DNA of 64,000 nucleotides from Strigamia acuminata (lineage: Eukaryota; Arthropoda; Chilopoda; Geophilomorpha; Linotaeniidae): contig OX442322.1 of assembly GCA_949358305.1 (NCBI GenBank), positions 496,001 to 560,000 of the forward strand. The letters are read 5' to 3'. Within the stretch, counting starts at the first letter, position 1. Each line of letters opens with the position of its first letter. Below, piece by piece: positions 1-10,824 of this stretch. The notes under the pieces are model-generated. The model was not told the DNA's origin. It did no database searches and saw only the letters and a list, made by a program, of their open reading frames with translations. The translations under genes and the position numbers were made by a program.

Positions 1-810
1 AAACAAAATAAAATCGGAATTAGACTAATGTGCTGACTGGACATTACCTTCACGAGATGAATAAAAAAAACAACTCAATCCAGCACTTACCAGACCAAAC
101 ACAAAAGAAAAATAAACCAAAAAAAAATAATATAAAATTGCACAGATTAACCCAAGACTTGAGCATTACCCAGCCCAAACAAGAGAAAAAATGTGGCAGA
201 AGAAAAACAAATGTTTCCCAACCCGGCACAAAAATTAAACAACAGCAAAAATGAAAATTCAAACAAGGTCACTGCAGTTCAATTAAGTACAAGGGGTGGA
301 GAACACAAAAGAAGATACACAATGGTGTCTATTCCTGTAGCCGCCTAAGGGAAAGAGCAAGACTCCCCAAGCTAATTAAAGGAACAAAACATCAAAGTGC
401 TTTGGTCAGTTGCAGCGCGTCTGAAAATAAATTTCAGAGCCCCAACCACAACAGCACAGAGAAAAACATAATTCCAAGACCTTCAAATGAAAAAGTGCCC
501 AGCCCTCACAACTAAGCCTCTCACGCGACTCAAAGTGACAAACAAAAACACCCTTCAAATTCCTCAGTCTCAAAGAAAAACATTTAACCCAAAATCCAAA
601 AAATAAGAAAATGAAAAACAATACAATTGTCCCCCGCCAAAAAATAAAGCAAAAATGTACCAACACTCTGAACAATGAATAAAACAATCTGCAACAAAAA
701 ATTGAAGCAAACGGCAACCACAATGAAACAAAGGGTTTGCACACAAAGCAAAACAAAATGGCGGACAAAAAAAAAATTTACAAGTTCAAATCCAGGACAG
801 GGCCCTCAAT
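1..810 (-). mobile_element. Leader of a tandem family-A Gypsy copy
   Basis: This stretch matches 39477-40286 with only about three differences. There the same sequence lies just downstream of an A-family LTR, between LTR and gag. Here it lies on the outer side of the LTR at 811-1403, where host DNA would be expected. The simplest reading is that a second A element, mostly outside the window, shares that LTR in a tandem array. The sequence is A-rich on the plus strand with many short stop-limited frames. I see no gene in it. Confidence 0.75.
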
Positions 811-1403
811 TGTGACTGCTATGGTCTCTTCCAGTGTAGTCAGGGGACTGAGAACACTTGGTAGGGACGCATACTTCACGTAAATGACGGAGACTTCCCA
901 CAATATTGGTTGGTTGGCCTTTATTGCGTTGTCTAGGGGTATGGGGAAACCCGTCACCCGCTGCAGTGGTGCCACGAAGGCACACCGCACCGGCAACCGA
1001 CCCGCCACACACTGGGTGGGAACCCAATGCGTGGCGTGGTCGATTCGACTTAACATTCGTGTCGTACTTACCTACGACCCACGCGTCCACTCATGGAGGC
1101 TGTATAACGGTGGGAGCCGTCATACTGAGTATCATCGTGGTGAATGGTGAGGAGTACAGAGTCAAACCGGGACACTTCTTGTCCCTCCCAGATGAACACC
1201 TTCTCCTCTCGGGGAGCTGCTGCAGGCACGTCCTTCTCAGGCCGTGTCCCACACTCAACTCTCTCACAACACTCCCTCCTCACCACACCACTCTACTCCC
1301 TCCTCCCCGGGCTAGGTCAACTACCCACGTAGGGGTTGACCTTTGGGGCCGCACGGTGGTGTGTGGCAGTGCCGCAGGTCACCTAGGTGGCCTGGCGGTC
1401 ACA
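811..1403 (-). repeat. LTR of element A, full length (593 bp)
   Basis: It starts TGTGACTGCT and ends GGTCACA on the plus strand, giving inverted TGTGAC/GTCACA ends. The second copy at 40287-40626 is nearly identical over its 340 bp and then stops. A polypurine tract abuts it on the pol side (1404-1415), so it is the 3' LTR of A. The opposite side is leader sequence, so it should also be the 5' LTR of the tandem neighbour. Related at lower identity to the LTR at 43972-44547. Confidence 0.85.
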
Positions 1404-1415
1404 TCTCCCCCCCCC
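1404..1415 (-). other. Polypurine tract of element A
   Basis: The plus strand reads TCTCCCCCCCCC directly after the LTR end, so the element strand has a G-run ending in AGA against the 3' LTR. This is the usual primer site for plus-strand DNA synthesis. Confidence 0.75.
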
Positions 1416-2135
1416 ACGAAAAGGTAGGTCTAAGGGGCCACACACAACACCGACGGGGACACGCAAGTCGAGGCAGGCACAACAACGAAGTCAGTCGAAG
1501 ACCACAACTTGTCGGGCTACCGGTGCCGACCTTCGGTGCTGGTGGACCGAAAACCACCGCACCGTCGGTCAACGATGTTAGCAGCATTGGGCGACAGGAA
1601 ACACCTCGCCCTAGACTGGCCGAAAACAAAACAAACTATTGGCAAACTACAATCTAAATAACAATTCACCGGGACCTGAATGTAACAAGCCCGGGACGAA
1701 ATCATAAAGCAAAAAACAAGATAAATAAAAAAAAGTAAAGACAAAATAAATACAGTATATGTAAACAAAAAAAAATGAAAACAAGGATGGGAGAGGTTGG
1801 TCAATCCTCTCATATAATAATCGGAAATAAAGTTACGTTAAACAAACAATGAAAACGATAATTAAAAAAAAGAAACAATATATATACAACGATTGGGACC
1901 TGACCAAGATCCACGGCCGGGAGATCCACCGATGGAACGGGAAAAACTCCGGTATCCGTCTTCGTCGGGCACGTGGGCTTGTGGCGTGGCGTCTCCGTCT
2001 CGTCACTCGCTTCCGGCTCGGTGTTCATGTCCCGGGACAGGCATCTCACGGCATGCTGCTGGGGAAAAAATATTATCGGGACCAGAGGTCCGTCGTTTGT
2101 ACAATTCTACGTCCAAGGACGACGATCGAGGCTTT
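1416..2135 (-). other. 3' non-coding region of element A
   Basis: About 720 bp between the ORF3 stop and the polypurine tract. It shares with D (44559-45299) a CCCGGG-centred block (around 1670-1695), an AT-rich stretch and a block near 1893-1935 reading GATCCACGG. No credible gene. The block at 1670-1695 could fold with a five-pair stem, CCGGG with CCCGG. Confidence 0.5.
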
Positions 2136-4442
2136 TCACGGTTTCGGCTCGTCATCAGACGATGGCTGCTGCTGAGAGGGGTCTTGCGGCTCCTCTTCAG
2201 TCTCAGTTGCAACCGCTGCGGGTCTTGCTGGGGCTGGCGACGTTCTCGCCGCCTCCAGCACAGACCGTATCGATGGCGGTGGGGGTATCAGTTGCCCGTC
2301 TTCCGCTTCCACCGCCTCCACCGCTCCTGCCGTAGCTGATGGCAACTGGGGGGGTAGCTGAGGCACCTCCTCTGTCGCCGCCGTCTTGACTGGGGCCAAG
2401 GCACGTCGCGCCGCCGCTTCTTCCCTCGACGCTGCCACGGTTTGAGCAGTGCGGGACTTCTTCCCCTTCCCCTTCTGCTTGCGAGCATCGTGGGTTGATT
2501 CGATTGGATCCCAGACGTCGGGGCTAAATTGGTCGGGATAACCCTTCCGTCTATGCACCCGCTTCATCACCACCTCTTCGTACGTAGGCGGGGGTGGCGG
2601 TGAGTGTGCCGCCAACTCTGGTGGCATCACGATAGGCACAGGCTCGTGGGACGCCGGTACGAACATCCGTTGGTGACCGTAGTTATTGGTCAACCTCGGG
2701 AGCCCGGCCAACGTCTCCACGTAGCCACGGCAGATTGCCGGGTCGAAATCTGCATGGTCCGCCCCCACCGTCTGGTCTAGAGTCCAACCTTGGACCACGA
2801 ACGGGGACGGCAGGTGGAGGTACCACGCGTTCATCGCAGAGCCCACTGCCCACGCGACGATGCGCACCGTCTCGAACCACCTGATTCTCCTCGCTGCGGC
2901 CGATGCGACAGGGGGAATGTTGAGGATTATCCACATCCTCTGCCTGATGAGTGCGACAGCCCTCGTCATCCTGATGTCACTCCCGGCCGCGTCCACAAAG
3001 CGCAGGTGAAGTTCTCTCCACCGCTTAGCTTCGGCGACCCAGAGCGCCACCACCTGAGCGTTCGCATGCTTGAGGCGCGGGACTGCCATCAGTACAAGTG
3101 CCGTGCAGACCACCGGAGCACCAGGCGGTAAGTCAGCGGCTTCGAGCGGAACCTGGCCCTCGACGGGTTCCAAGAACTCCGCTCCTTCGTGCTGTCCAGA
3201 GGGGTGTGGGTCCTGGGAAGGTCCTTCACCTCCTCCGGCAGCTTCTACTCCTGCGCTGACCATCTCGGGGTCGCCGCACCGCAACAGCTGTGCTTCGAGA
3301 GACAAACCCTCCAGCACCGACAATTGCAGCACATCGTCCTCCGAAACAGACAACTCCATCATCCCGTCATCTGGTGTTGGCATCGGGGATTGCACCATCG
3401 GTAGTTCGGCGCAAGCGCCGTCCTGCCTCTGGGAAACAATACACTCTTCCCGCGGGGTAGATGGCTCCGACCGTCCCGCGAGATTCATGAGGCTACCCCA
3501 AGTGCGATGGGGCAGTCCTCCCGTCCCGTCGAACTGCGCCACGGGAATTCCGAGTGCGAGTGAAGCGCAAGCGATTGCCTGCTCACTACAGCCGGCTCCC
3601 TCCGTGGGCATCTCGACCACCTGCTCGCCAGACGCTCCGGGAAGGTCCAGAGCGAGGGACACTGCTGAATCAGCCTGTACCTCGTCTCTGACCACTTCCA
3701 ACTGCTGTGTGGGTTCCGGCGTACCGTCCGCCACGGGGAGAGTGACAACCATCGGAACAGCCACAACATCCGGTTCGCTGGTACCGAATCCACACGATCG
3801 CTGTGCGACCGGCAGTACGGCAGCAGCTTCAGCCTCGGCCACCGCTTGCCTCGCCGCCTCGGCGGACCGTGCCTTCCTCGCATTGTCCTTGATACGACGA
3901 CGCAGCAGCTTCCCTGCGGACTCGATCTGAACCGCAGTTGCGCGCAGGTAGGACGCCCGCCACTCCGCCAACGAGGTCTCTAGCCGTGCGGTCATCTCTT
4001 CCGTCCACTTCGACGGCGCTGGCTCTTGCTTTTGGCGCTTCGGGTTCGGCTGGGCTGGGGCCTCTGCTGAAGCCGCCCGCCCCGCCGAAGGAGCAGAACC
4101 CGATGGACCAGGCTGCCCGTCCCGCGCTCTGACAGCTTCCACCGTCAAACCACGTGGTAGGAGGGCATGCCCATGTCGCAACAGGTCTTGCGTCCGCCTC
4201 TCCCACGAGTCGACGCTCATCCACGATACCATCGAACGGGCGCGACTCCGGTCGCCGCCCGGTCGCTGCGAGTGGCGCGCATACCACCTCTGCCTGGGGA
4301 TGGAAAAATGCACCAGCCCCATGCCGAGGCAGTTGCCGCATGGTGAATCCCATCCGCCCGCTGATGTCTCCCAGCGCTCGCCTGAGCAAACAGGGCAGAT
4401 GTGCCACTGTTCGCTACCGTCGCCGCCACCATTTCCCGAATT
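2136..4442 (-). CDS. ORF3 of element A, main exon: zinc-ribbon protein of unknown function
   Basis: An open frame of 768 codons downstream of pol, where some Gypsy elements carry env. No signal peptide or membrane segment is visible. Near the exon start are two CxxC pairs (C16/C19 and C35/C38) as CPVCSG and CGNCLG, like half of a DnaJ-type zinc finger. A middle block beginning SKWTEEM is basic and helical. The C-terminal block contains VPRL, KRWRELH, RWFETVR and WYLHLPSP. ORF3 of D shares all three blocks. No in-frame ATG precedes the first cysteine pair. The frame opens just after a T-rich 3' splice site ending CTAG (4446-4443), and the predicted start exon at 5162-5167 joins in phase. The first internal ATG (4322) would lose both cysteine pairs. 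The exon is visibly GC-rich beside its AT-rich surroundings. Function unknown; nucleic-acid or protein binding is a guess. Confidence 0.7.
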   Translation of the reverse strand, partial: NSGNGGGDGSEQWHICPVCSGERWETSAGGWDSPCGNCLGMGLVHFSIPRQRWYARHSQRPGGDRSRARSMVSWMSVDSWERRTQDLLRHGHALLPRGLTVEAVRARDGQPGPSGSAPSAGRAASAEAPAQPNPKRQKQEPAPSKWTEEMTARLETSLAEWRASYLRATAVQIESAGKLLRRRIKDNARKARSAEAARQAVAEAEAAAVLPVAQRSCGFGTSEPDVVAVPMVVTLPVADGTPEPTQQLEVVRDEVQADSAVSLALDLPGASGEQVVEMPTEGAGCSEQAIACASLALGIPVAQFDGTGGLPHRTWGSLMNLAGRSEPSTPREECIVSQRQDGACAELPMVQSPMPTPDDGMMELSVSEDDVLQLSVLEGLSLEAQLLRCGDPEMVSAGVEAAGGGEGPSQDPHPSGQHEGAEFLEPVEGQVPLEAADLPPGAPVVCTALVLMAVPRLKHANAQVVALWVAEAKRWRELHLRFVDAAGSDIRMTRAVALIRQRMWIILNIPPVASAAARRIRWFETVRIVAWAVGSAMNAWYLHLPSPFVVQGWTLDQTVGADHADFDPAICRGYVETLAGLPRLTNNYGHQRMFVPASHEPVPIVMPPELAAHSPPPPPTYEEVVMKRVHRRKGYPDQFSPDVWDPIESTHDARKQKGKGKKSRTAQTVAASREEAAARRALAPVKTAATEEVPQLPPQLPSATAGAVEAVEAEDGQLIPPPPSIRSVLEAARTSPAPARPAAVATETEEEPQDPSQQQPSSDDEPKP

Positions 4443-5161
4443 CTAGATAAAATAAATAAAAAATTAATAAACTATATCAAGGAGTGAAAGGGGAAGGGGG
4501 GAAAGAAAGTTGGGCTGAGAGTATGACGTAAGGGCTATGAATGAGGATTCCGGCACGAGGGGGCGACAAAATCAACCTCCCACGCGAGCACATGACGTCA
4601 GTGGATGTTACACAATCGTCGAAGACACCGAGCTGGCGCAAGCCATTTTCGGTGCTCCGGCGATGCAAGCCGAAATAATTTCCTGAATTCGTTAAACCGA
4701 ATCAGGATGATATAAAATCCTGACCAAAGCGTGGTGCCTGGTCTAAGAAATGATGGTTGTAAGAATTTCACACACGACACGGCAAGGGATGGTGACGGCA
4801 ACGCAAACCGCAACCAACATGGCGGACCGTTCTGCACAACGGCCCGGCATGTCGGTGAAGTCTGGCGCCTGAATCAGAACCCAGTTCAGTCGCAGAAAAC
4901 ACGAACAAACCATCGATTGTGACAAAACACTAAATGGTCGAAACCACAAGTGTTTCAGTGAATCGACTCGACCGCGGCGGTCAAAACGACTTTGATCCGC
5001 CTGCGTTCCTAGCGAGGAGCGGCGGCCGAAACTGCCTGCTCGAGCGCTAAGTTGCACGTAATAACGGGGCTGGGGTACGAGAGAAAGCAATCGGTCACGG
5101 GTTTTAACGAGAAAAAGGGCCACAGTAAATGATGCAAAAAGGAAATAAATTTGTGTCTTAC
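4443..5161 (-). other. Predicted intron of ORF3-A
   Basis: On the minus strand it begins GTAAGA directly after ATGAGG and ends in a T-rich tract and CTAG. The length is 719 bp. No other gene was seen inside. The element D counterpart is 47214-48769. Splicing is inferred from the sequence alone. Confidence 0.55.
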
Positions 5162-5580
5162 CCTCATATCGCAACTCAAAAACTTTTCCCGAACACGAAC
5201 ACAAGCAAAAGTCAGCTGATGCTGAATGGTCGCTCTCTGGAAAACAAGTGACACACGGGGACTATGTCCAGAAGCAAGAAACCTCGAGTCTAAACAGAGA
5301 ACAATCCTCGACCCGTGACCTGTGATTGGGTCCCACGACACCCTCACTCCTCTAATTGGTGCAATAACTAATTCCCAATCCAAAGAGACAATCTTTCTCA
5401 GAAAGCGCAGGAAAAACACCACGAAACAATATTATTTTATTGCCACGACAATTTTCCGAATTTTTTAGCGAAAAACTCCCACGATCCCCGGGCAGAGAAA
5501 TAAAACCTGCTTAAAAATCGCGGCTGCGGTGCTGAGACCGTCGCCATGGTTACGCTCCTCCGCGAGAATTCGTGACGTCA
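5162..5580 (-). promoter_or_regulatory. Predicted internal promoter and start exon of ORF3-A
   Basis: Reading on the minus strand: a perfect CRE palindrome TGACGTCA (5573-5580), a block containing CCATGGCGAC (about 5541-5553), two CCAAT boxes (5355-5359 and 5325-5329), then about 155 bp to the first ATG (5165-5167), followed by AGG and a GTAAGA splice donor. Element D repeats the same order with nearly the same distances. CRE and paired CCAAT boxes are typical of animal RNA polymerase II promoters that bind CREB/ATF and NF-Y. The start exon would contribute two codons. Confidence 0.5.
5436..5441 (-). terminator. Candidate poly(A) signal between pol and ORF3-A
   Basis: AATAAA on the minus strand, followed by a G/T-rich stretch. 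D has AATAAA in the same place (49050-49055). It could end pol transcripts, but genomic RNA would then have to read through. Short and therefore weak evidence. Confidence 0.3.
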
Positions 5581-5979
5581 CATGAACGCCACGATTCTCA
5601 TCGGTTGAGACCGCAACATGACCGCCGAAACTGGCCACGGAAAGCAGGTAATTAAACAAACTTCTCTGATTAACTTCAGTGACTTAATCAATCAATTCAA
5701 CAGTGCCATCGGTCTAGTGACCAACACTGATCGATCGGCGACCATCGAGACGAATCACGGGCCTGCTAATCGATTTTCCCAACTTTACCGAGCAACAAGT
5801 GACTGCTAAAAAACGGGTGAGTTCGATAAAAAATAAAAAACATCCGTTTCAATAAGTCATCGTTGCAGGGAAACTTACGGTTTCAATTCTGTGTTTGTCG
5901 GTGTGACAATGACGAGGATTCGCCGTGTCTACGCCTGACGAACGTTCTTCACTTTAAATCCAGCCGAAACAAGGAATTT
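5581..5979 (-). other. Non-coding stretch after the pol remnant of A
   Basis: About 400 bp between the truncated integrase and the predicted ORF3 promoter. A GTAAGT on the minus strand (5878-5873) could be a splice donor, but nothing confirms it. No gene seen. Confidence 0.4.
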
Positions 5980-8863
5980 CTAAGTTCCTGGCCAGAAAAA
6001 AATGCGTCGTAGCCTTTTCACCATGTCGGCTGCGTTATCCTGCGTGTAGCGAGGATGCAATCGAATGACGTCGAGGCAACGGTCAGCTAGCGGTGCAGGC
6101 ATCAGGATTTTTACGTCCAAGCCTTGCTCCGTTCTGGTCAGTGACGATTCGGGTGAGAACGGGGTATTGATACACAATTCTCCGCACTCGCCGAACGTAT
6201 AATCGGACATGTATTGCGCCATGGATGGTGGGAGTTGGGCCAGAAGACTGTCGTCATCTCGGTCCTCGTCTAACCATCTCATGATCGCGCTACAGTCGGC
6301 GTCTGCCCGCTGGTTCTGCCTAATCTCATCGTAAGACATGATCGCACCAGCGAGGCTTTCTGAGACAAGAGTGTGGGCAAGCATGGAAGCAGCTTTTTCT
6401 TCGCGTGAGGCCGCCAATGTCGTCTCATCGTCATCTAGGCCCACACGAGAAAGAGCGACTGCGATCCGATCGTCCACATCCCTCCTGAATTTAAACGAGA
6501 ATCTCACCTGTTGGAGTTGCATTGCCCACCGCACCAGGCGACCTGACGTGTTGATTGAGTGTAATAACCAAAACAACGCCACGCAACCTGTTTCGATTTC
6601 GAATTTTGAATACGCGATGAAAGATCGAAAGGAAGCGACTGCCTGCAGAACTGCCAGACAATCGAGTTCCGGCGGGCTTAACGCTGTCTCGGCGCCTTGC
6701 AGGTCTTTTGACCCCCAGATGATCGATCTGCGTGAGGACTGCACCGAGCCCGGTCAAACTTGCGGCAGCCTGGATGACAAAGGTCTTGCCGAAATCAGGC
6801 ATCGGCTGCACGATCCCACGCGAAAGATGATCCTTGAAAAATTCGAATACTCCCTGACACTCGTCGGACCAATTCCATTCCGCACCCACTGTGAGTAGGT
6901 CATCCAGCGGGTTCGACAGATGTTCCAGTCCCTCGATCGGCGGTGTGTCTCCTCCAAACATGCCAAGGAAACGTCGCAGCTGGGCGACATTCGCTGGTCG
7001 CGGGTAGTCCACGATCGCCTGAACACGGCGTTCGTCCGGTCGAAAACCTGCGGGAGTCATAGAATAGCCAAGAAAGTCCCAAGAAGTAGATATCACACAA
7101 GATCCAGACGGGCTAGCGGTCAAGCAAAATTTGCTCAGCCTGCTCAGCACGTCGGACAGGTGTGTCAGGTGTTCCTCAAAAGTTTTGCTGAACACCACAA
7201 TCGAGTCCAGGTAGGGCAACGCCCACTTAAACTTCGATTCGCCGAGCACCTTCCCCATCAGCCGTTGAAATGCCACAGGGGTATTCAACAATCCGTAGGG
7301 CAATTTCACGAACTAAAAGGTACCTTGAGGTGTGTAAAACGCCGTCTTAGGTCTGTCCTTGGGCGCAATCCTTACCTGAAAGCAGCCCATAGCCAGATCC
7401 AAAGTAGAGAAGAACACACTCCCTTCCAAACAGGCCAAAATCATGGGAATAGACGGGACCGGGTACGTGTCTCTCTCCGTGACTGAATTCAGCTGCCTAA
7501 AATCGATGCAAGCGTCAAAGGTTCCGTCAGGTAATATACTTATCACCGGCTGGTTCCTATAAGCACTGGCACTCTTTTCTATTTCACCCTTTTCCAGCGC
7601 GCATCTCACCAACCGGCGCAGAGCTTTCGCTTCAGCAGGGGATGTTGGTTTGATATCGCTTGAGAAGGGTGGCACATCACCCGTGGGGATCCGAAGTTCC
7701 ACCGTCGGATGACAGCCTCCTATCTCGCTGAAGGTGTGGCTGAACTCGTCGAGCACACGAGCCAATCTCATCCTCCGCATATCTTCTATTTTGCAGCCTT
7801 CCAACAAATCTAATTGTTTGGATGATAGTGACAGTGCGGCTGTGTCGACGCCGTGTTCCAGCGTGACCCTTGCCCACTTGTCAACATCTGCACCACTGTC
7901 GTCTAGCTGTCTAGGCCGAGGAGCGAAAGGAAACGTCATCCCTGGATTATCGGCTTTAAACCAATCGTTCCGGGAAATGCGAATTACAATGCCATATTCC
8001 CTCAACCAACTACACCCCAAAAGGATGAAGTTAGAAGAAGAAGGTAACACCGCAAACCGTAACCAATCTTCCCCCGTCTGCCAGCTGACGTACAACCTCA
8101 CCGTCCCCAAGGGACTGGTTACTCTATCGCCCGTCATAACCCTAACGAAATCATCACAGGGTTCAATCGAGGCTGTTAGTCCGTATTTCTCGGCCGCGGC
8201 ACTACTCATATACTGCCCTGAAGCAGCGGTATCCATAAGTGCCACCGCTTCGCGGTCGGAAAAACGAATGTCGACGAACGGGAGAGGGAAATCTCTGCCC
8301 AGTCCGGCGACACTCACTGTATCCCAGACCGCTCCGACGGCTAAGCCTACGAAACAGACCTGGTCGGGCGGTGAACCGTCTGCTACGACGCCTTCATCCG
8401 CCTCAACCATTTCCAGCGGCTGGGGTGGTGACCTCTGGTTGTAGAGTTCGGCGGGACAAACCACACCGTTCCCCGCGACCAGGTCTACCTCCTCCGGCTC
8501 GCTTTCAACGTCCGAATCGTCCGATGCAGCGGCGCGAGTTATCGTCGACCTGCTGGACAATTCCATGATACGTTTACTGAAGTCCAATTGCTGCGACACC
8601 GCGGATCTTGCCCAAGCTTCCGCCATGTCGCTGGCCTCGTTCCGCGCGCGAACAGCTGCTTTACGCGCCTGTTCCGCGGCAAAATTTGACCAAATTGCTT
8701 CGCCATGTGCAGCGGCTGCATCGAGCGCCGCCAACTGCTTTTCGCGTTGATATAACCGAATGAGTTCCATGACATCGTCCTGCGTCTTAATTTCGCACGG
8801 ATCGACGTCGCAAAGGTCAGCTAGTTCTCTGGCCCAAGCCGAATCAAGATCCTTGCTTGCCAT
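5980..8863 (-). pseudogene. gag-pol remnant of element A
   Basis: Starts at a true ATG (8863). About 100 N-terminal residues resemble the coiled, alanine-rich gag N-terminus of D. The capsid part and zinc knuckle are missing, and the frame runs directly into protease (DTAASG in place of the usual DTGA/DSGA), then RT. A stop replaces glutamine at 7315-7313, just before the FVKLPYG motif. The RT catalytic box reads YLDS instead of YLDD. A frameshift near 6740 separates RT from RNase H (SPPELDCLAV, ALSRVG). The frame ends at FFWPGT, the first zinc-binding part of integrase. The catalytic core and C-terminus of integrase are absent. It could not make its own transposition proteins. Confidence 0.85.
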
Positions 8864-10188
8864 AAGATGCTATTCCTTTGCAACCAGTGGTAACCAAGTG
8901 TGTGCAGTCAAGACCACGCACAGGCAAGGAGTGAGAAGGAATCCAAAGAGACTTTCACTTCCTACAAACAAACCAATGTCAGGGGTACCTTGACCAATTA
9001 CAGCCGCCTACAACTAGGTCGACCATAATTATTTTACAAAAGATCTCAGCATCCCTTTCAAAGGAATGTCTGACCACTGGCCATGTGTTGGACCTTCGAG
9101 CGCTTTTCAATGCTTCAAGGGCCCTTGATTCTATTTTTAGCTAATTGGCAATCGAACATCTGGTGAAGACCAAAGTCGTGCACCGGGGTGCCGTCCTGTT
9201 CTTTCAACAGAGTCCATGCCTTTTATGCTAAAACCGATTAAACAGAGGAGTGGGGGGTCAATGGTCGAACCCTGACCTCGTCATCAACCTGTTACTGCAT
9301 TCCGTGTACCTTCAAAAATAAAATATGATAAATTACAATGAAAGTCTTTTTATTGAAAAACAATAAAACATTAAGTTTTGGTTCATCTCTCTGCCCCAAA
9401 AAATCAAATTAGCGGTTATATTTTGGTTCTTAATCCACGCCCCAAAATAAAAAATTAGCGAACACCTTTCCGGCATTTATCCACGCCCCAGAAGATAGAA
9501 ATGGGCGACTGGAAGTTCTCTGACACTCCCAAACTAACAAAACAATGCATGCTTCGTCTTTCCCTTCGTGTTCTAAATTATTCGCGCCAGAACCAAGTAG
9601 AAAAAACTGCGTATATCGATTTTTCGTGGCATTTTCTCATCGCGCCCCACAGCTTCGATGCTAAGGTCGTACGTTTTCCTTTGCACTGATGTACACGTCT
9701 ACCACCAGTTTTAACCTCTGCTGAAAACGCTAAAATCGCGTGTTTTAGGATTCCTCCGATATTGCCTGTTCCTGCACCGAAATCACACCCAAAACACCAT
9801 CAAGATCGCGATAATCCTGATGAGGCAAAAAAATGTGACTCAGTCGCCTCAGACTAAGAATGAAGGGAAATTGGCGAACTGAGCCTGAGTCAGATTGGAG
9901 AATATTGCAACTGAACACGGTCCAGCGCCAGGGAAAGTTAGGTCCAATCCCCGGGAGCCTCACTCCTTTCCAACCCGGATATGAAATTAGAGTAGAAATA
10001 GGATAAAAGAAAGGAACAAGAAAAATGTGGTGTGTTTCACAAAATTGGGAAAAGGGATCCACACACAGCACATTGAAAAAATAAAAGTTTGAAAGATGTT
10101 GGGCTGGATTCACAGTCTTCGTTTGAAGCTGTTAGCCACCCAATTCGTATTTGCAAGCATTTCACGCGCGGTTTGAAAGCAAATACCT
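8864..10188 (-). other. Leader of element A, inner part
   Basis: Non-coding sequence upstream of the gag start, similar to 54600-55861 in D. It contains the tandem repeat at 9373-9515. At 10189 the LTR of element C cuts in; the leader resumes near 38998. No gene seen. Confidence 0.65.
9373..9515 (-). repeat. Short tandem repeat in the A leader
   Basis: About three imperfect units of roughly 50 bp, each with a GCCCCA(A/G)AA core followed by an A-rich stretch and TTAGCG or similar. D has about five units of the same repeat at the equivalent place (54957-55193). Confidence 0.6.
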
Positions 10189-10824
10189 TGTGACGATTCT
10201 ACTTTTGGGCTAATTTATTAGTCCTTTTTGAGATAGATAATTCGGTTTATACAAGACGTTGCTAAGTTTAGCAACAACCTAACCGAGATAAGCTACGGAA
10301 GCCTTCACAAACATGAATATGTAATCAAGTAGAAATAACTTACAGTTTTAGTGTGACATGACATATTTATTACTAAATATTAACAACAAAATATGGGTTC
10401 TTGACGCGTGTAAACGGGCGGCATCAACTGGTTGAGGATCCGGGCGAAGCCAGAGGGATACGGCTGACTTGCGGCATCGTCACAAACATCGCTACGGAGA
10501 CGTATTTGGTCCGCAGCTCGATTATCTAATAGTACGAAGAGTCCTTCGTATATTTGGGAATATTCAGCAGAATATTCCATATTTCAAATGAATAAAAGTA
10601 AAGTGATTTTTGGAATATAACAAATGTATTGTTATATAAATATTAATTGGGCGGGGACCGTCACGACAATTGAGAGAACGTCGCGGGAGTTGTTGAGACT
10701 CCATCCGCCAGCATGCCTTACGATGACAAGATCTCGTGATCAGGCGCCGAGTATTTAATTGTGTGCTTTAACTCGCTATCGGTGGTACCAACCACCAGGT
10801 AAACATTTCTATGGACTTACCGGT
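10189..10824 (-). repeat. 3' LTR of element C, outer part
   Basis: Starts TGTGACGATTCTAC and matches 36805-37440. It is interrupted by B after CGGT and continues at 24817. The whole LTR is about 1746 bp. Confidence 0.9.
10821..10824. other. Target-site duplication of element B, left copy
   Basis: CGGT here and again at 24813-24816. The uninterrupted copy of the same LTR at 37437-37440 has CGGT once, which proves the duplication. Four base pairs is within the usual range for Gypsy integrases. Confidence 0.92.

Noticed and set aside
406-768. 120-codon minus-strand frame in the leader, also at 39882-40244
   Set aside because: Phenylalanine/cysteine-rich translation of an A-rich strand; repeated only because the leader is duplicated.
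3070-3930. Plus-strand frame of 286 codons
   Set aside because: Antisense to ORF3 of A in GC-rich DNA; low-complexity serine/alanine product with no domain.
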